In this document: positions 54,534 to 63,586 of the stretch, piece by piece
Numbering within the stretch: the first letter of the stretch is position 1
How the letters are laid out: the number at the start of each line of letters is the position of its first letter
Assembly (NCBI RefSeq): GCF_018860525.1
Contig: NZ_JAHKPM010000017.1
Span: forward strand, 87,781-151,780
DNA: 64,000 bases
Reading direction: 5' to 3'
From: Vibrio hepatarius
GTDB lineage: Bacteria; Pseudomonadota; Gammaproteobacteria; Enterobacterales; Vibrionaceae
Made by a program: the position numbers and the translations under genes
Notes under the pieces: generated by a model
The model's database searches: none
What the model was told of the DNA's origin: nothing
The model's input: only the letters and a program-made list of their open reading frames with translations

Positions 54534-57188
54534 CTAGTTTAGTAGAAGGACGGGTTCGCCGTTATTGTCCTTTGCGCTAAACTTGCATTGATTTTTAGCA
54601 CTGTAGTTACTGCATCCCCAGAAAGCTTTATCTTTCCAAACCTTTCTTCTTAGTATACCCGTCTTACAGCTTGGGCATTCTACTTCCAACACATCGGTCA
54701 TTGGCTTATCGTCTTTGTCGTCGTAACTCGCTTGACACATAATGCCTTCTACTTCTCTGTTGTTACAAAGCCAAAACTTTTTGCCGTCAGCTCTTCTGGT
54801 TAATTGCTTTAATTCTCCTTTGCACTTATTGCATGGTGCAGTTTTGTATACTCGATTAGTTGATTTCTCCTCTCCAACTGAAAGATTTTTATCTTCATAG
54901 AAGGTGTTGCATGATTTGCTAGAGCATCTCCAGTAAGAAACCTTTTTGTCAGCCGAGTACCCATAATTTAGATGAGAAGAACATTTTTTACAGGAATGCA
55001 TTTGAACCTTGGGTTTCTGCTCAAGATCAGGGAGAACGAGTGTGCACGGCTTACAGTACCATCCATACTTATCTTTGCTTCCCTTAAACATAAATCTTGT
55101 AAATGTTTCATTGCTACACTTGGTGCATTTCTGAGGCTTAGCTCTTGCTACAGGCTTTCCATTCTTGTCGTTAAAAGTCGCACTACAGTCATTACATTGC
55201 CAATACTTTTGTTTTTCTCGGTTCGTTCTTTGTGTCATTGTTCCATTCTTGCAAGATAGACACTTCTCTGTTTTTACAAGATACCTTTCAAGCTTACATT
55301 CGCCCCTGTTGATCGAGTCAATTATCTCTTTTGTTGAGTTTTTATACTCACTGATTAGTTGATCATACGAAAGTTCGCCTTTTTCGATTTGCCAAAAGGC
55401 TTGCTCAAGGCTTGCTGTAAGTGACAAATCAAGCAGCAAAGGTGGTGCAATTTCTGCGATCACTAAGCCTTTGTCAGTAAGTTGGAAAAACTTTTTCTTT
55501 CCCTCTAGAGAGTAGAAACCATTAGCTAGCATCTGTTTCAGGATGGTTGATCTTGTAGATTCTCGACCAATGCCCTGTTTTCTGTCTTTTAAGACTTTTT
55601 TTAGTTTATTTTCGCCAATGAATTTGGAAGGATTTTTTAAGACTTGTAGTATTTTTGCCTCTGTGTAAAGAGCTGGTTTTTGAGTCTTACCTTCTTTCGT
55701 GAATACTGATGTATCGGTGGTTGTAGTTCCCTTTTCCACCATTGGAAGCGACTTATCAGAGTCATCATCAGTTTCGTCATCATCCTTAGAGTTGCTTGAG
55801 CTGGAGCCTAAAGCTAATTTCCAACCAAGGTTAACCATAATGTTTCCGGTTGTTTTGAACTCACAACCAACAATATCTACCGTAATTACCGTATTGTCAT
55901 ACTCATAATTCGGAAGGAACTGCATCATGTATCTTCTGCATACCATTTTGTATACAGTTTTTTCGTGGTCTGTTAGTTTATCGAATGGGACAACCATTCG
56001 AGTTGGCATTATTGCGTGGTGGTTATTGAATTTTGATGTGTCCCAGTTAGAATTCTTTTTCTTTGTGTAGATCCCTGTAATGCCTTGAGAAAATTCTAGT
56101 TTCGTTATATTTGAGATAACTGTAGGTGCGTAATTGTGCGCATCCTCAGGGAAATAGTTGTTATCAGTCCTAGGGTAGGTCACATACTTTTTGTCATACA
56201 AGGATTGTGTGGCTGCAAGGGCATCTGATGACGATATTCCGTACTTTTTGTTTAGGTCAATTTGCAGGTCACTTAGACTGTACCCTTGAGGGCATTCTTT
56301 CTGTTTTCGCTGTTTAATGCAAGATGTGGCCACTCCATTTTTACCATTAAGTCTACTGGTTAAGGCATCTACCAGTGATTTTGCCTTTTGGCTATCGTAA
56401 TCATCTGATTTTGCATCAAGGATTATCGCTTCATCTTTAGTAGGAGTATATTTCAGTTCCAGTGGGGAACCGTCAACAAGAGCCGTCGCTTTTACTTCAT
56501 ATGTATTCTGCGCAACAAAGGTTTCTCTAGCTACGTGATTAAGGTGCAAAATCTTAACTATAGCTGTTTGCACTCTACCAGCATTAAGTGGTTTAGATAC
56601 TTTGTTTCTGTTGTATGCTGTCAGACCTACTGTCGTGTTGATCCCAACTATCCAGTCTATATGAGAGCGAGCTAATCCGGCCTTACCAACTAGCTCGGTT
56701 CTTTCCGCTGGGAATTCATCACTAAGGGTTTTCTTAATGTCATTAACTTCAAGTGAAGTAGGGAGGACACGGGTTAATTTACCTTTATATCCGCTGTACT
56801 CTATAACTTCTCTCCCTAGTAACTCCCCCTCAGCATCAGGGTCGGTTGCTAAGCAAACAGTGTCTGCTTGCTTAATAAGGTTCAATACATTGTCTAAGAT
56901 CTTTCTCTTAAACGAATTGTCTTCCTTGCCTAGTGGTGTTTTTTTATCTTTAGGTGGCCTAAAGACAAAAGGATCAGGTAGGATTGGTAAGTTTTTTAGA
57001 TCCCATTTGGCATACTTAGGGTCGTAATCCTTTGCGTCTATCAATTCTAGAACGTGACCACTAAGCCATGTCACGACATCACCGTTATTTGTGATGTATG
57101 ACAAGCCACCCACTCCTAAAGACTTTTTCCCTAGAACTGGCTCAAAGGCTGTTGCTACGGTTTTCTTTTCTGTTATGTATAACTTCAT
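54534..57188 (-). CDS. topB: DNA topoisomerase III (TopB/TraE-like) with five zinc ribbons
   Basis: 884-aa type IA topoisomerase that decatenates DNA through a 5'-phosphotyrosine. TOPRIM residues are E7 in TEKK and D116/D118/E120 in DPDAEGE. The active-site tyrosine is Y338 in TYPRTD, with LNAGRVQTA upstream. The C-terminus (about 655-884) has five consecutive Cys4-type ribbons, starting CLSCKNGT, CTKCSNET, CKKCSSHL, CNKCKGEL and CPSCKTGI. E. coli TopB is 653 aa with few of these; extended plasmid versions (TraE of RP4) are the better comparison. An acidic loop (SSSNSKDDDETDDDSD) lies near residue 465. Follows the Sel1-like gene by 3 bp. Confidence 0.92.
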   Translation of the reverse strand: MKLYITEKKTVATAFEPVLGKKSLGVGGLSYITNNGDVVTWLSGHVLELIDAKDYDPKYAKWDLKNLPILPDPFVFRPPKDKKTPLGKEDNSFKRKILDNVLNLIKQADTVCLATDPDAEGELLGREVIEYSGYKGKLTRVLPTSLEVNDIKKTLSDEFPAERTELVGKAGLARSHIDWIVGINTTVGLTAYNRNKVSKPLNAGRVQTAIVKILHLNHVARETFVAQNTYEVKATALVDGSPLELKYTPTKDEAIILDAKSDDYDSQKAKSLVDALTSRLNGKNGVATSCIKQRKQKECPQGYSLSDLQIDLNKKYGISSSDALAATQSLYDKKYVTYPRTDNNYFPEDAHNYAPTVISNITKLEFSQGITGIYTKKKNSNWDTSKFNNHHAIMPTRMVVPFDKLTDHEKTVYKMVCRRYMMQFLPNYEYDNTVITVDIVGCEFKTTGNIMVNLGWKLALGSSSSNSKDDDETDDDSDKSLPMVEKGTTTTDTSVFTKEGKTQKPALYTEAKILQVLKNPSKFIGENKLKKVLKDRKQGIGRESTRSTILKQMLANGFYSLEGKKKFFQLTDKGLVIAEIAPPLLLDLSLTASLEQAFWQIEKGELSYDQLISEYKNSTKEIIDSINRGECKLERYLVKTEKCLSCKNGTMTQRTNREKQKYWQCNDCSATFNDKNGKPVARAKPQKCTKCSNETFTRFMFKGSKDKYGWYCKPCTLVLPDLEQKPKVQMHSCKKCSSHLNYGYSADKKVSYWRCSSKSCNTFYEDKNLSVGEEKSTNRVYKTAPCNKCKGELKQLTRRADGKKFWLCNNREVEGIMCQASYDDKDDKPMTDVLEVECPSCKTGILRRKVWKDKAFWGCSNYSAKNQCKFSAKDNNGEPVLLLN

Positions 57189-57191
57189 AGT

Positions 57192-57884
57192 TTAATTCGG
57201 TGAATATGTTAGGTCTGTTCTTAAATTTTTTATCTTCTGCTTAAGGATTGCTCTACTTTTCTCATCTGGTGCTGAAGCGGCCTCCACTTGTAGTAATATA
57301 ATGACTTCAGCAGCCGACTTTACGCAACCAAGTTTCATATTTTTCAAAAATACTTCTTTGGCCTTATCGTTTTGACCAAATGTTCTTAGTAAAGCACCAA
57401 GCAGATAGCCCGCCTCTATATTACCACACTCTACACCCAGAGTAAGGCATTTCATGGCATTTTGAGGATATTTGAATTCAATCTTTCCTATCCTGTCTTT
57501 TACTCCATTCATAAAAATTGAGCCTAACATAACGATTGCCTCTTGAACTTTTTTCTTGGTAAGTGATGAAAGAATTCTCACTGCATCAGTATTTAGCTTT
57601 TTTGATAAAAGTTCTCTGGAATGAGATAGCAATTGATTGGCGGCTGACCTTGTAGGTTTGTCCTTAAACTTCGCCTCTAATTCTCTGATTGAACTAATGT
57701 CGGGCGTTAGGAGTTTAACCACCTTGTTTATTGCTTTGTTGGCTATGATACCCAGTCCATCAATAGAGAATTTTGAGTCGGTTGGGGTATCTACTTCTGA
57801 AATAGCAATGAAGGCTTCATTGGTCAGGTGTCTGATTACCTTCTGTTTCTGCCTTAGCTGATTAATCTCTTTGGAGTTTGTCAT
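57192..57884 (-). CDS. Sel1-like repeat protein
   Basis: 230-aa helical protein with Sel1/TPR-type units in its second half (KKVQEAIVMLGSIFMNG, NAMKCLTLGVECGNIEAGYLLGALLRTFG, AKEVFLKNMKLGCVKSA). No signal peptide. Overlaps the preceding 112-aa gene by 23 bp and sits 3 bp from topB. Function unknown; part of a DotJ-DotI-unknown-Sel1-TopB transcription unit. Confidence 0.65.
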   Translation of the reverse strand: MTNSKEINQLRQKQKVIRHLTNEAFIAISEVDTPTDSKFSIDGLGIIANKAINKVVKLLTPDISSIRELEAKFKDKPTRSAANQLLSHSRELLSKKLNTDAVRILSSLTKKKVQEAIVMLGSIFMNGVKDRIGKIEFKYPQNAMKCLTLGVECGNIEAGYLLGALLRTFGQNDKAKEVFLKNMKLGCVKSAAEVIILLQVEAASAPDEKSRAILKQKIKNLRTDLTYSPN

Positions 57885-58200
57885 ACCCTATTGTGTTATT
57901 TTTCTCATTTTCGATTTTTTGAGCTTCGAACTTGGCCTTCATGTTATACTCCGAAGAAAGCTTCATATCTTTAGTCAAAGTGTTTGCTAGTCCAGTCTGA
58001 AGCGCAGCCTCAAGATTTTGAGACAACCCTTCTAAGCTTGTAAGGTTTGAAATATCTGTTCTGAAATCATCGAGAGTAGCTAGCATTTCGGCTTTGCTCA
58101 GTTCATCCAGACTTTCAAAATCAATTTGATTACACATTTCAATGAATTCAGATATTTCTGTATTCACTTGTTCGTTTATAGATGATAGTTTATTGCTCAT
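57862..58200 (-). CDS. Hypothetical protein, 112 aa
   Basis: Acidic, strongly helical small protein (MSNKLSSINEQVNTEISEF), no membrane segment, not recognised. Between the DotI-like and Sel1-like genes, 5 bp after the former. Possibly a small cytoplasmic transfer component, judged by position only. Confidence 0.65.
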   Translation of the reverse strand: MSNKLSSINEQVNTEISEFIEMCNQIDFESLDELSKAEMLATLDDFRTDISNLTSLEGLSQNLEAALQTGLANTLTKDMKLSSEYNMKAKFEAQKIENEKNNTIGYDKLQRD

Positions 58201-58205
58201 AATTT

Positions 58206-58880
58206 TTAGGATAGTTTTTCCATTTGAATAGATTGAATTTTCAACCCATCTTGGTTTTCGTTTTCGTCTGCTCTAATGATAACAACCGTAACTCCATATC
58301 TTCCAAGTCTTATTACTCCGCTTTTGGTGTATAAAACAAGGGTTCCTTTTGTTTTTGCTTGCCAACCATGAAGAGATCTTACTTTTCCTGATGCAAGAGT
58401 TATCCCATCAGCTAGTACGAATTTTACTATCCCTGCCTCTTTATTCACTCTCCTTTTAAGCATACTCTCGACAAATTTCCCGTTAGAGGTTTTTCCATTT
58501 ATAAATGAATCAAGGTTGCTGAGAGCTTCAGGGGTATAGTTTTGAGCGAGGCTAGTGGCGTGCTCAGCTTGGTTAGTGAAGTTGTAATCAAAGGCTTCAA
58601 TAACTCTATCTGTAACCCATTGCTTCATCTCCTCATCATCTTTATTGGGTGTGTCAAGTGGAACTTTTTCGAAATAACTCCCGCCATCGTTTACAGCTAT
58701 AATTTCAGGAGGAACTCTGAATGTTAGAGCTGAAGTTAAGGCTAGAGCGCATATTGCAATTGAGGCAACATTAATAGCCAACCCTGCAATTTCAATTTTT
58801 AAAGCTTTAGAGCCTCCCTTACTTTTATTTATAGCCTTTGAGTAAGTTTCGCTATCTAAATTATTTGACTCCTCTTTCAT
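58206..58880 (-). CDS. traM: DotI/IcmL (TraM)-family inner-membrane transfer protein
   Basis: 224-aa protein with a cytoplasmic tail, one transmembrane helix (about 32-52) and a periplasmic DotI domain. Family features include PPEIIAVNDGG, DDEEMKQWVTDRVIEAFDYNF, a Y-T-P-E-A-L segment and HGWQAKTKGTLVLYT near the end. DotI forms a stable inner-membrane subcomplex with DotJ in Dot/Icm systems. The DotJ-like gene overlaps its start by 20 bp, as expected. Confidence 0.85.
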   Translation of the reverse strand: MKEESNNLDSETYSKAINKSKGGSKALKIEIAGLAINVASIAICALALTSALTFRVPPEIIAVNDGGSYFEKVPLDTPNKDDEEMKQWVTDRVIEAFDYNFTNQAEHATSLAQNYTPEALSNLDSFINGKTSNGKFVESMLKRRVNKEAGIVKFVLADGITLASGKVRSLHGWQAKTKGTLVLYTKSGVIRLGRYGVTVVIIRADENENQDGLKIQSIQMEKLS

Positions 58881-59139
58881 AGAATATGTTTATTGCTTGT
58901 TCTTTTATCTCCTTAGAGTATTGTATTAATTTAAATTCACCTGTTGATTTTACAAAGTATGCCTCCCTATCTAGGTGGATTTCAGTTAAGAAAAAATATG
59001 CTGTCAACCCAACAATAGTGAGCGCAACAGATGATAGGAGTATATTAACCCTTCGAACAAATTCAGCGGCATAAGCGTAAGAAATTCTTGGCTTTTTCCC
59101 TAATCTATGGTCAATAACCTCAGTCTTCTTGAAGTACAT
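58861..59139 (-). CDS. traL: DotJ/IcmM (TraL)-like small membrane protein
   Basis: 92-aa protein with one transmembrane helix (about 33-51) and a short periplasmic tail. Size, topology and position immediately before DotI fit DotJ/IcmM, a truncated DotI relative of 94 aa in Legionella. Sequence signature is weak, so the call relies on context. Confidence 0.6.
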   Translation of the reverse strand: MYFKKTEVIDHRLGKKPRISYAYAAEFVRRVNILLSSVALTIVGLTAYFFLTEIHLDREAYFVKSTGEFKLIQYSKEIKEQAINIFYERGVK

Positions 59140-59191
59140 TTTTTTATTAATCTTATTAAGATAGACTCATTATTTAAAGTCTTGTATAAAA

Positions 59192-59217
59192 AAAGGCACC
59201 TGTCGGTGCCTTTTTAT
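59192..59217 (-). terminator. Terminator after dnaB
   Basis: 11-bp perfect stem (59192-59202 with 59207-59217), 4-nt loop, T-run on the minus strand. Separates dnaB from the DotJ-DotI unit. Confidence 0.85.
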
Positions 59218-59248
59218 TACCTGTACTTAGCTACTATGGGGCTTCCTG

Positions 59249-60592
59249 TTACTTGTATTTTTCCACAACATCGCTGCTTGGGTCAGTGAAAGTAACTCGA
59301 TCCGCAACATATTCAGTTACCAAAAGACCAACTTTTCCGTGACGGTTTTTGTCAACAATCATCTCTATAATGCAGCGACCATTAGCTTCTGCTGTACCCA
59401 TAGAAGGTTTATGCATGAGTATAATTACATCAGCTTCTTGCTCGATGTCGCCACTACCTTTAATGTCATGTGTCTGAGGTTTTCTGTCACCTTTGACAGA
59501 ATCGCGGTTAATCTGCGCCAAAAGTACAACGCAAATCCCTAATCTTTTTGCTAATTCTTTTAGCCTTTTTGTCACATGACCAATTTTTTCAGACTCACTG
59601 TTGTGATTTCTGTCTGAGTTTATTCGTTGTGCATAATCGACAATTAGAACTTTAATGCCATGCATATTGACCCAACTTTCAGCGATTTCCTCAATTTCGC
59701 CGATATTTATCCCACCTTTCTCTTCAATTAAGAGTTTTCTGCCTTTATGTCGTGTCCAACATTCAGAGATAGTTTGGACTTCCGCTTCACTGAGGTTTTT
59801 GGCATCACGTATTTTGTTAGCAGGTATACCTGAGTCCATGGCAACGAAACGCATAGCCAACTGCTCTTTAGCCATTTCAGAAGAAATGAATCCGAATGCG
59901 GCATCTGAATATCTGCACAGATTTAGACCCAATGCTGTTTTACCTACAGCAGGTCGCGCAGCAACAACGACTAAGTCCGAAGGGTATAGCGTACCAAGAT
60001 TTCTAGCCATGCATTCAATCGGGTAGGGAACACCGACATCGCTTTCTTCTTCGCGAGCCTTGATGATCGTGGTCATCAAGGATTCAAAGGCATCACCAAC
60101 TGTAACAGACTTATGAGAGTCTTTAACACGATTGCCAAGCTCAATAAGCTCATTACCAATCGCGCAAATTTTTTTTACTTCATCACCAGACTTAACTCTG
60201 TCTGTGATGGCTACTGACATCGAGAGCAAAGATTCTTTTGTTTCGATTTCTTTTAACTTAGAGAGGTGCCCTGCTAAATTTTTCTCATTCTCAAGTTTTT
60301 GAGCTACATTGTGCAGCTCCTCAATGGCTGAACGGCATTGCTCTTCCGTGAAGTTAGTTGTTGCTAGTCTTGGGACTGCGTAACTTTGGATAGTATCAAG
60401 CGAAATCTCTTCTTCGTCTTGCTTGTAAAGGGTTTTCACCTGCTTGCAAATAATTTTAAGAGATTCGTTTTTGAATCTATCTAAGGGTATTCTCTCAATG
60501 AGGTGAGGGAATCGCACAGCGTAGGCTGAAATAATTCTCTCACAGTTCCTTCTGTCAGATTCAAGGTTGTACTTATTCGCTTCTGTTGACAT
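59249..60592 (-). CDS. dnaB: Replicative DNA helicase DnaB
   Basis: 447-aa hexameric 5'-3' helicase. The N-terminal domain is about 110 residues, followed by a linker and a RecA-like motor. The P-loop is AARPAVGKTA (GK at 217-218). Walker B is KVLIVDYAQRI. Further motifs are VVLLAQINRDSVK, SGDIEQEADVIILMHKP and IVDKNRHG. Slightly shorter than E. coli DnaB (471 aa). Downstream of loader-like and initiator-like genes in the same direction, so a self-contained replication module. Confidence 0.93.
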   Translation of the reverse strand: MSTEANKYNLESDRRNCERIISAYAVRFPHLIERIPLDRFKNESLKIICKQVKTLYKQDEEEISLDTIQSYAVPRLATTNFTEEQCRSAIEELHNVAQKLENEKNLAGHLSKLKEIETKESLLSMSVAITDRVKSGDEVKKICAIGNELIELGNRVKDSHKSVTVGDAFESLMTTIIKAREEESDVGVPYPIECMARNLGTLYPSDLVVVAARPAVGKTALGLNLCRYSDAAFGFISSEMAKEQLAMRFVAMDSGIPANKIRDAKNLSEAEVQTISECWTRHKGRKLLIEEKGGINIGEIEEIAESWVNMHGIKVLIVDYAQRINSDRNHNSESEKIGHVTKRLKELAKRLGICVVLLAQINRDSVKGDRKPQTHDIKGSGDIEQEADVIILMHKPSMGTAEANGRCIIEMIVDKNRHGKVGLLVTEYVADRVTFTDPSSDVVEKYK

Positions 60593-60617
60593 CGTTTTTT
60601 CTACTTTTTGGTGGCTG

Positions 60618-61037
60618 TTAGTTTAGGAGCTGCAAATTTCTGTCTTTGCCGCTTTGTTCTACATCTTTTTGCTTTACGTTTTTACAGTAATATCTGAATT
60701 GGAGTGGGTTTGGTGGGTACTTTCCGCCCGTATCGTTAACAAACTCATCTAGTGCTTTAGCTACATATTTGGCATTAAGACCTTGCAGACAAATAAACCA
60801 TAGTTGGCATGCTCTGCTGTTGAAATTTATTCCACCACCATCGATTTGAGAGTTGTTGATCCATATCTCCCCCCAAAGAGTCGTGAATAAAGGGTGAATT
60901 TCATTTTTAAACATTTTCTTTGCTTCAGAAAATGATTTTGCTTCGTCATCATTGAGTCCGTCATCACTGGTTGACAGTGTAATTCCCTGCTCAGAAAGGA
61001 ATAGTAATCTTAGTTCTTCAGGTAGTTCACTTGTCAT
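60618..61037 (-). CDS. Replication protein P-like helicase loader
   Basis: 139-aa protein whose C-terminal half (ACQLWFICLQGLNAKYVAKALDEF then GGKYPPNPLQFRYYC) resembles the lambda P / phage replication P motif (W...GL......al......yPP.p.eF...C). Such proteins deliver DnaB to the origin. Position directly upstream of dnaB (25 bp) supports this. ATG 61037 chosen over a TTG at 61070. No AAA+ motifs, so it is not a DnaC type. Confidence 0.6.
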   Translation of the reverse strand: MTSELPEELRLLFLSEQGITLSTSDDGLNDDEAKSFSEAKKMFKNEIHPLFTTLWGEIWINNSQIDGGGINFNSRACQLWFICLQGLNAKYVAKALDEFVNDTGGKYPPNPLQFRYYCKNVKQKDVEQSGKDRNLQLLN

Positions 61038-61063
61038 TATATCGCCACTTATGCATAAATTTT

Positions 61064-61933
61064 TTAGCAACTCATTAAAAGTTCGAGTTTCGTTTTTTTG
61101 CCTGATGCTTCATTTGCTTCAGTCTCTTCTTCTTCGCTGATGTCGGTAAGTGCGGTGTCCGTCCCGCCGAAGTACCTTAGGTTCCGTCTTTGGTTTGCTT
61201 CTTCGACCTGATAAAGGTAGTGCTTGTCCTCACATTTTATTATGAGGTTTTCTATTTTGTCTCTATTTCTGAATATGTTGCATGGTTCGCAGTAGTGTTT
61301 TTGTTTTGTTATACTCCATAATTTTTCGTCGATTTTATAACCCATATGGAATGGGCTTCTTACACAACCATCGATTGCCAAGTTAAGTTCATCTGCTGTA
61401 GCTATCACTAATCCATCCCGAATCCACTTTCGACGATCTTTGGTCAGTGTTGGCGCTCTTTTGTATATTTCTTTCTGTGATCCAATGACTTCTAGCCAAT
61501 GCAGCCATACTGTTTGAATGTCTTTCTCAAGGATATCGACCTTTTTTAATGACAATTTTTTCTTTTCTCTAACTGGTATGCTGAAAAAGGCAGAGATGCC
61601 ATCAAAGCTAAATTGAAAAGTGTGAGCGTTTTTTGTGCTGCTAATCTTTGTGCTAGTCATCACTTGGCTTGAGATGCTGACTAGCTCTTTTAGGTCAGCT
61701 AGGAATTCGGTAACCCCAACAGACTCAAAGTGACGCTTGAGGAACTTGTTTTCTGAGCTTAGATGAAGTGGGTTTTCTGGCGTAGTTTTGTCTGCTTTTT
61801 CAAGCAAAAGAATAACCATGCGCATTACAGCATGACTTCTTTTATCAGAAAGCATGTGTTTTACGCACTTTAGGATTTGGACTTCGTTCATCTTTTTTCT
61901 ACATTTTATTGTCGGCTTTCCAAATGTCACCAT
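61064..61933 (-). CDS. Putative replication initiation/primosome protein
   Basis: 289-aa protein. The C-terminal part (VWLHWLEVIGSQKEIYKRAPTLT... LNLAIDGCVRSPFHMGYKI... ) has the WxxWxxx...AI.GC..SPFHMG pattern common near the end of phage and plasmid replication-initiation proteins. It also has a CEPC pair. Upstream of the loader-like gene and dnaB in one direction. ATG 61933 or 61891 are both plausible starts. An origin-binding or primosomal role is inferred. Confidence 0.55.
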   Translation of the reverse strand: MVTFGKPTIKCRKKMNEVQILKCVKHMLSDKRSHAVMRMVILLLEKADKTTPENPLHLSSENKFLKRHFESVGVTEFLADLKELVSISSQVMTSTKISSTKNAHTFQFSFDGISAFFSIPVREKKKLSLKKVDILEKDIQTVWLHWLEVIGSQKEIYKRAPTLTKDRRKWIRDGLVIATADELNLAIDGCVRSPFHMGYKIDEKLWSITKQKHYCEPCNIFRNRDKIENLIIKCEDKHYLYQVEEANQRRNLRYFGGTDTALTDISEEEETEANEASGKKTKLELLMSC

Positions 61934-61984
61934 ATTACCACGATTTTCTCTTTTAACAAGATTGAGAGTAATCTTTAGCAAAAG

Positions 61985-62002
61985 AGAGGGCGTAAGCCCT
62001 CT
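61985..62002 (-). terminator. Possible terminator after the 153-aa gene
   Basis: 7-bp perfect GC-rich stem (61985-61991 with 61996-62002), 4-nt loop, short T-rich tail on the minus strand. Confidence 0.5.
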
Positions 62003-62011
62003 ATGATTTTC

Positions 62012-62473
62012 TTACATTTTCTTCATTTGCTTTAGTGGGGGTAGCTCTGAATAGTCTTTTATGCTAAGAGTCTTCTTGCCGCGAGAAGCTTTTTCAACTT
62101 TGTTTGTCCATAAAAGTGTCAGTTCGTCTATTTTTCCGTTCAATATGTAAGGCTTTAGGTCATTGAAAGTTGATGTAATCGCTATCAGTATGTATCCGAT
62201 GGGGTAGGAGGTTAGGTTGAGATCAATATCCCCCTCAATTCGGCAACCAAAAGGTAGCTCCCCATCTGGTATAATCCCGCCTTCGATGTGTATCAATTCT
62301 TTCCCAAAAGCCCTGTAGTGGTTGATGTTTGTTAGCATTATTGCAAGTGGTATCATCAGCCTCCCGCTCATAAGGAATCTCAAACGCATACCTGACCCTT
62401 GAGGTAGCTCTATTTTGTCTGGGATACCAGCGCCCTTTGCAGAGCGCATCATTAAGTCCTTGATTTTTTCCAT
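62012..62473 (-). CDS. Hypothetical protein, 153 aa
   Basis: Not recognised; basic at both ends, beta-rich middle (FGCRIEGDIDLNLTSYPIGYI), no signal peptide. Follows the coupling-protein gene by 17 bp and ends at a hairpin, so likely co-transcribed with it. Confidence 0.6.
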   Translation of the reverse strand: MEKIKDLMMRSAKGAGIPDKIELPQGSGMRLRFLMSGRLMIPLAIMLTNINHYRAFGKELIHIEGGIIPDGELPFGCRIEGDIDLNLTSYPIGYILIAITSTFNDLKPYILNGKIDELTLLWTNKVEKASRGKKTLSIKDYSELPPLKQMKKM

Positions 62474-62490
62474 ATCTTTTTATTGATAAA

Positions 62491-63579
62491 TTAGTTTGTT
62501 AATGCATCAAAGTCGAATTCCTCGATCTCTCCCTGCTCACTTTCTAGAACCTTTTTGAAGTTAGTCCCTGATAGTATAAGTTCCTGAGAGGCAGCGTATG
62601 CTAAGTCAGCCTGCATATCAGGTGTAACCACGAAGGTCTCTTCATTTAGCAGCCCTTTTGCACGCCACCTTTTTATGATGTCGTTAGATAGACTCTCAAT
62701 TGTTTCGTTTGCGTAATCTAGCTCTACGTCAAATGAAACCAGAGGGTTAGCGTCGAGGTCTACTTCATTTATTACGATCTGCTCATTCTCCTGAACTAAC
62801 CTATGTAATTTCTCCTTAGGGTTTTGGTTCAGTGTCATTCTTTTAGCAGTTTCATCGAGTTGCGAGGCAGTTACTCTCTCAAAACTTTCTGTATCATTGA
62901 ACTTTTCTTCAGTTGTTAATTTTCTGTTTACAACCGATTCTAGCTCCTTAAGTTTCAGCACCATGGTTTGATCTACTAAGTCAATAGCGTTTTTTCTTAG
63001 TGCTAAAGCAAATGCAGCTTGAGTTAATGGCTCCTTATCCACCAAGAACGTAAGGTTCTTAGATAAATCCTTGTTATCTTCATCTACATGAGAATTCCAT
63101 AAACTATTCAGTTTTTTATTCGTTCTCTTTACTTCTGTAAATTGCTTTTTGAGTTCAGTTAGACCTTTCTGGGTAGTGTGAACCTCATTAAATGACGGTG
63201 GTTTTACCCTAACAAAAGTGTTAACTCTTAGCTCTTTTGGTTTAGAAGGGTTCGCATAAAACGACCTACCTCTAATCAGAGCAGCCATGTTAAGAAGATG
63301 GTATTCGCCCGGAGCTTGATCTTTTAAGTCGAGTACATCAACACGCTTTCTCTTCTCGTAAGATATTTCCTTTTTCTTAACATATTTTGAGCCAAACATT
63401 CCTCCTTCACGCTCCAAGCCAGTTTCAACTTGGTCGTAATCTTCTCCCGCTCCGTCTACAAAAATGTCGGCTGTTTCTGTGGCATCTTCAAGACACATAC
63501 AAATTTTTGTCGCGCAGTTGCTTCGTATACTCGCGGCTTCCTCTTCACTTCCTTTTTTAACGAATCCTTCACTTTTCAT
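62491..63579 (-). CDS. trbC: DotL/TrbC-family type IV coupling protein, C-terminal exon (partial)
   Basis: C-terminal ~362 residues of the conjugative coupling protein that brings DNA and relaxase to the Dot/Icm-type channel. Family features: EEEAASIRSNCATKICMCLED near the start and APGEYHLLNMAALIRGRSFYANPSKP, as in IcmO/DotL and IncI TrbC. The Walker motifs must lie upstream, outside the window. The ATG at 63579 is not a true start. The conserved protein is entered in mid-domain, immediately downstream of a group I intron-like sequence, and the frame upstream hits a stop within the intron. Confidence 0.78.
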   Translation of the reverse strand: MKSEGFVKKGSEEEAASIRSNCATKICMCLEDATETADIFVDGAGEDYDQVETGLEREGGMFGSKYVKKKEISYEKRKRVDVLDLKDQAPGEYHLLNMAALIRGRSFYANPSKPKELRVNTFVRVKPPSFNEVHTTQKGLTELKKQFTEVKRTNKKLNSLWNSHVDEDNKDLSKNLTFLVDKEPLTQAAFALALRKNAIDLVDQTMVLKLKELESVVNRKLTTEEKFNDTESFERVTASQLDETAKRMTLNQNPKEKLHRLVQENEQIVINEVDLDANPLVSFDVELDYANETIESLSNDIIKRWRAKGLLNEETFVVTPDMQADLAYAASQELILSGTNFKKVLESEQGEIEEFDFDALTN

Positions 63580-63586
63580 CGCAACT
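63567..63586. repeat. 20-bp direct repeat flanking the intron (copy 1)
   Basis: The 20 bases at 63567-63586 are identical to 63981-64000. In the coupling-protein frame both read VAMKSE. The second copy touches the window edge, so the repeat may be longer. Confidence 0.9.
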
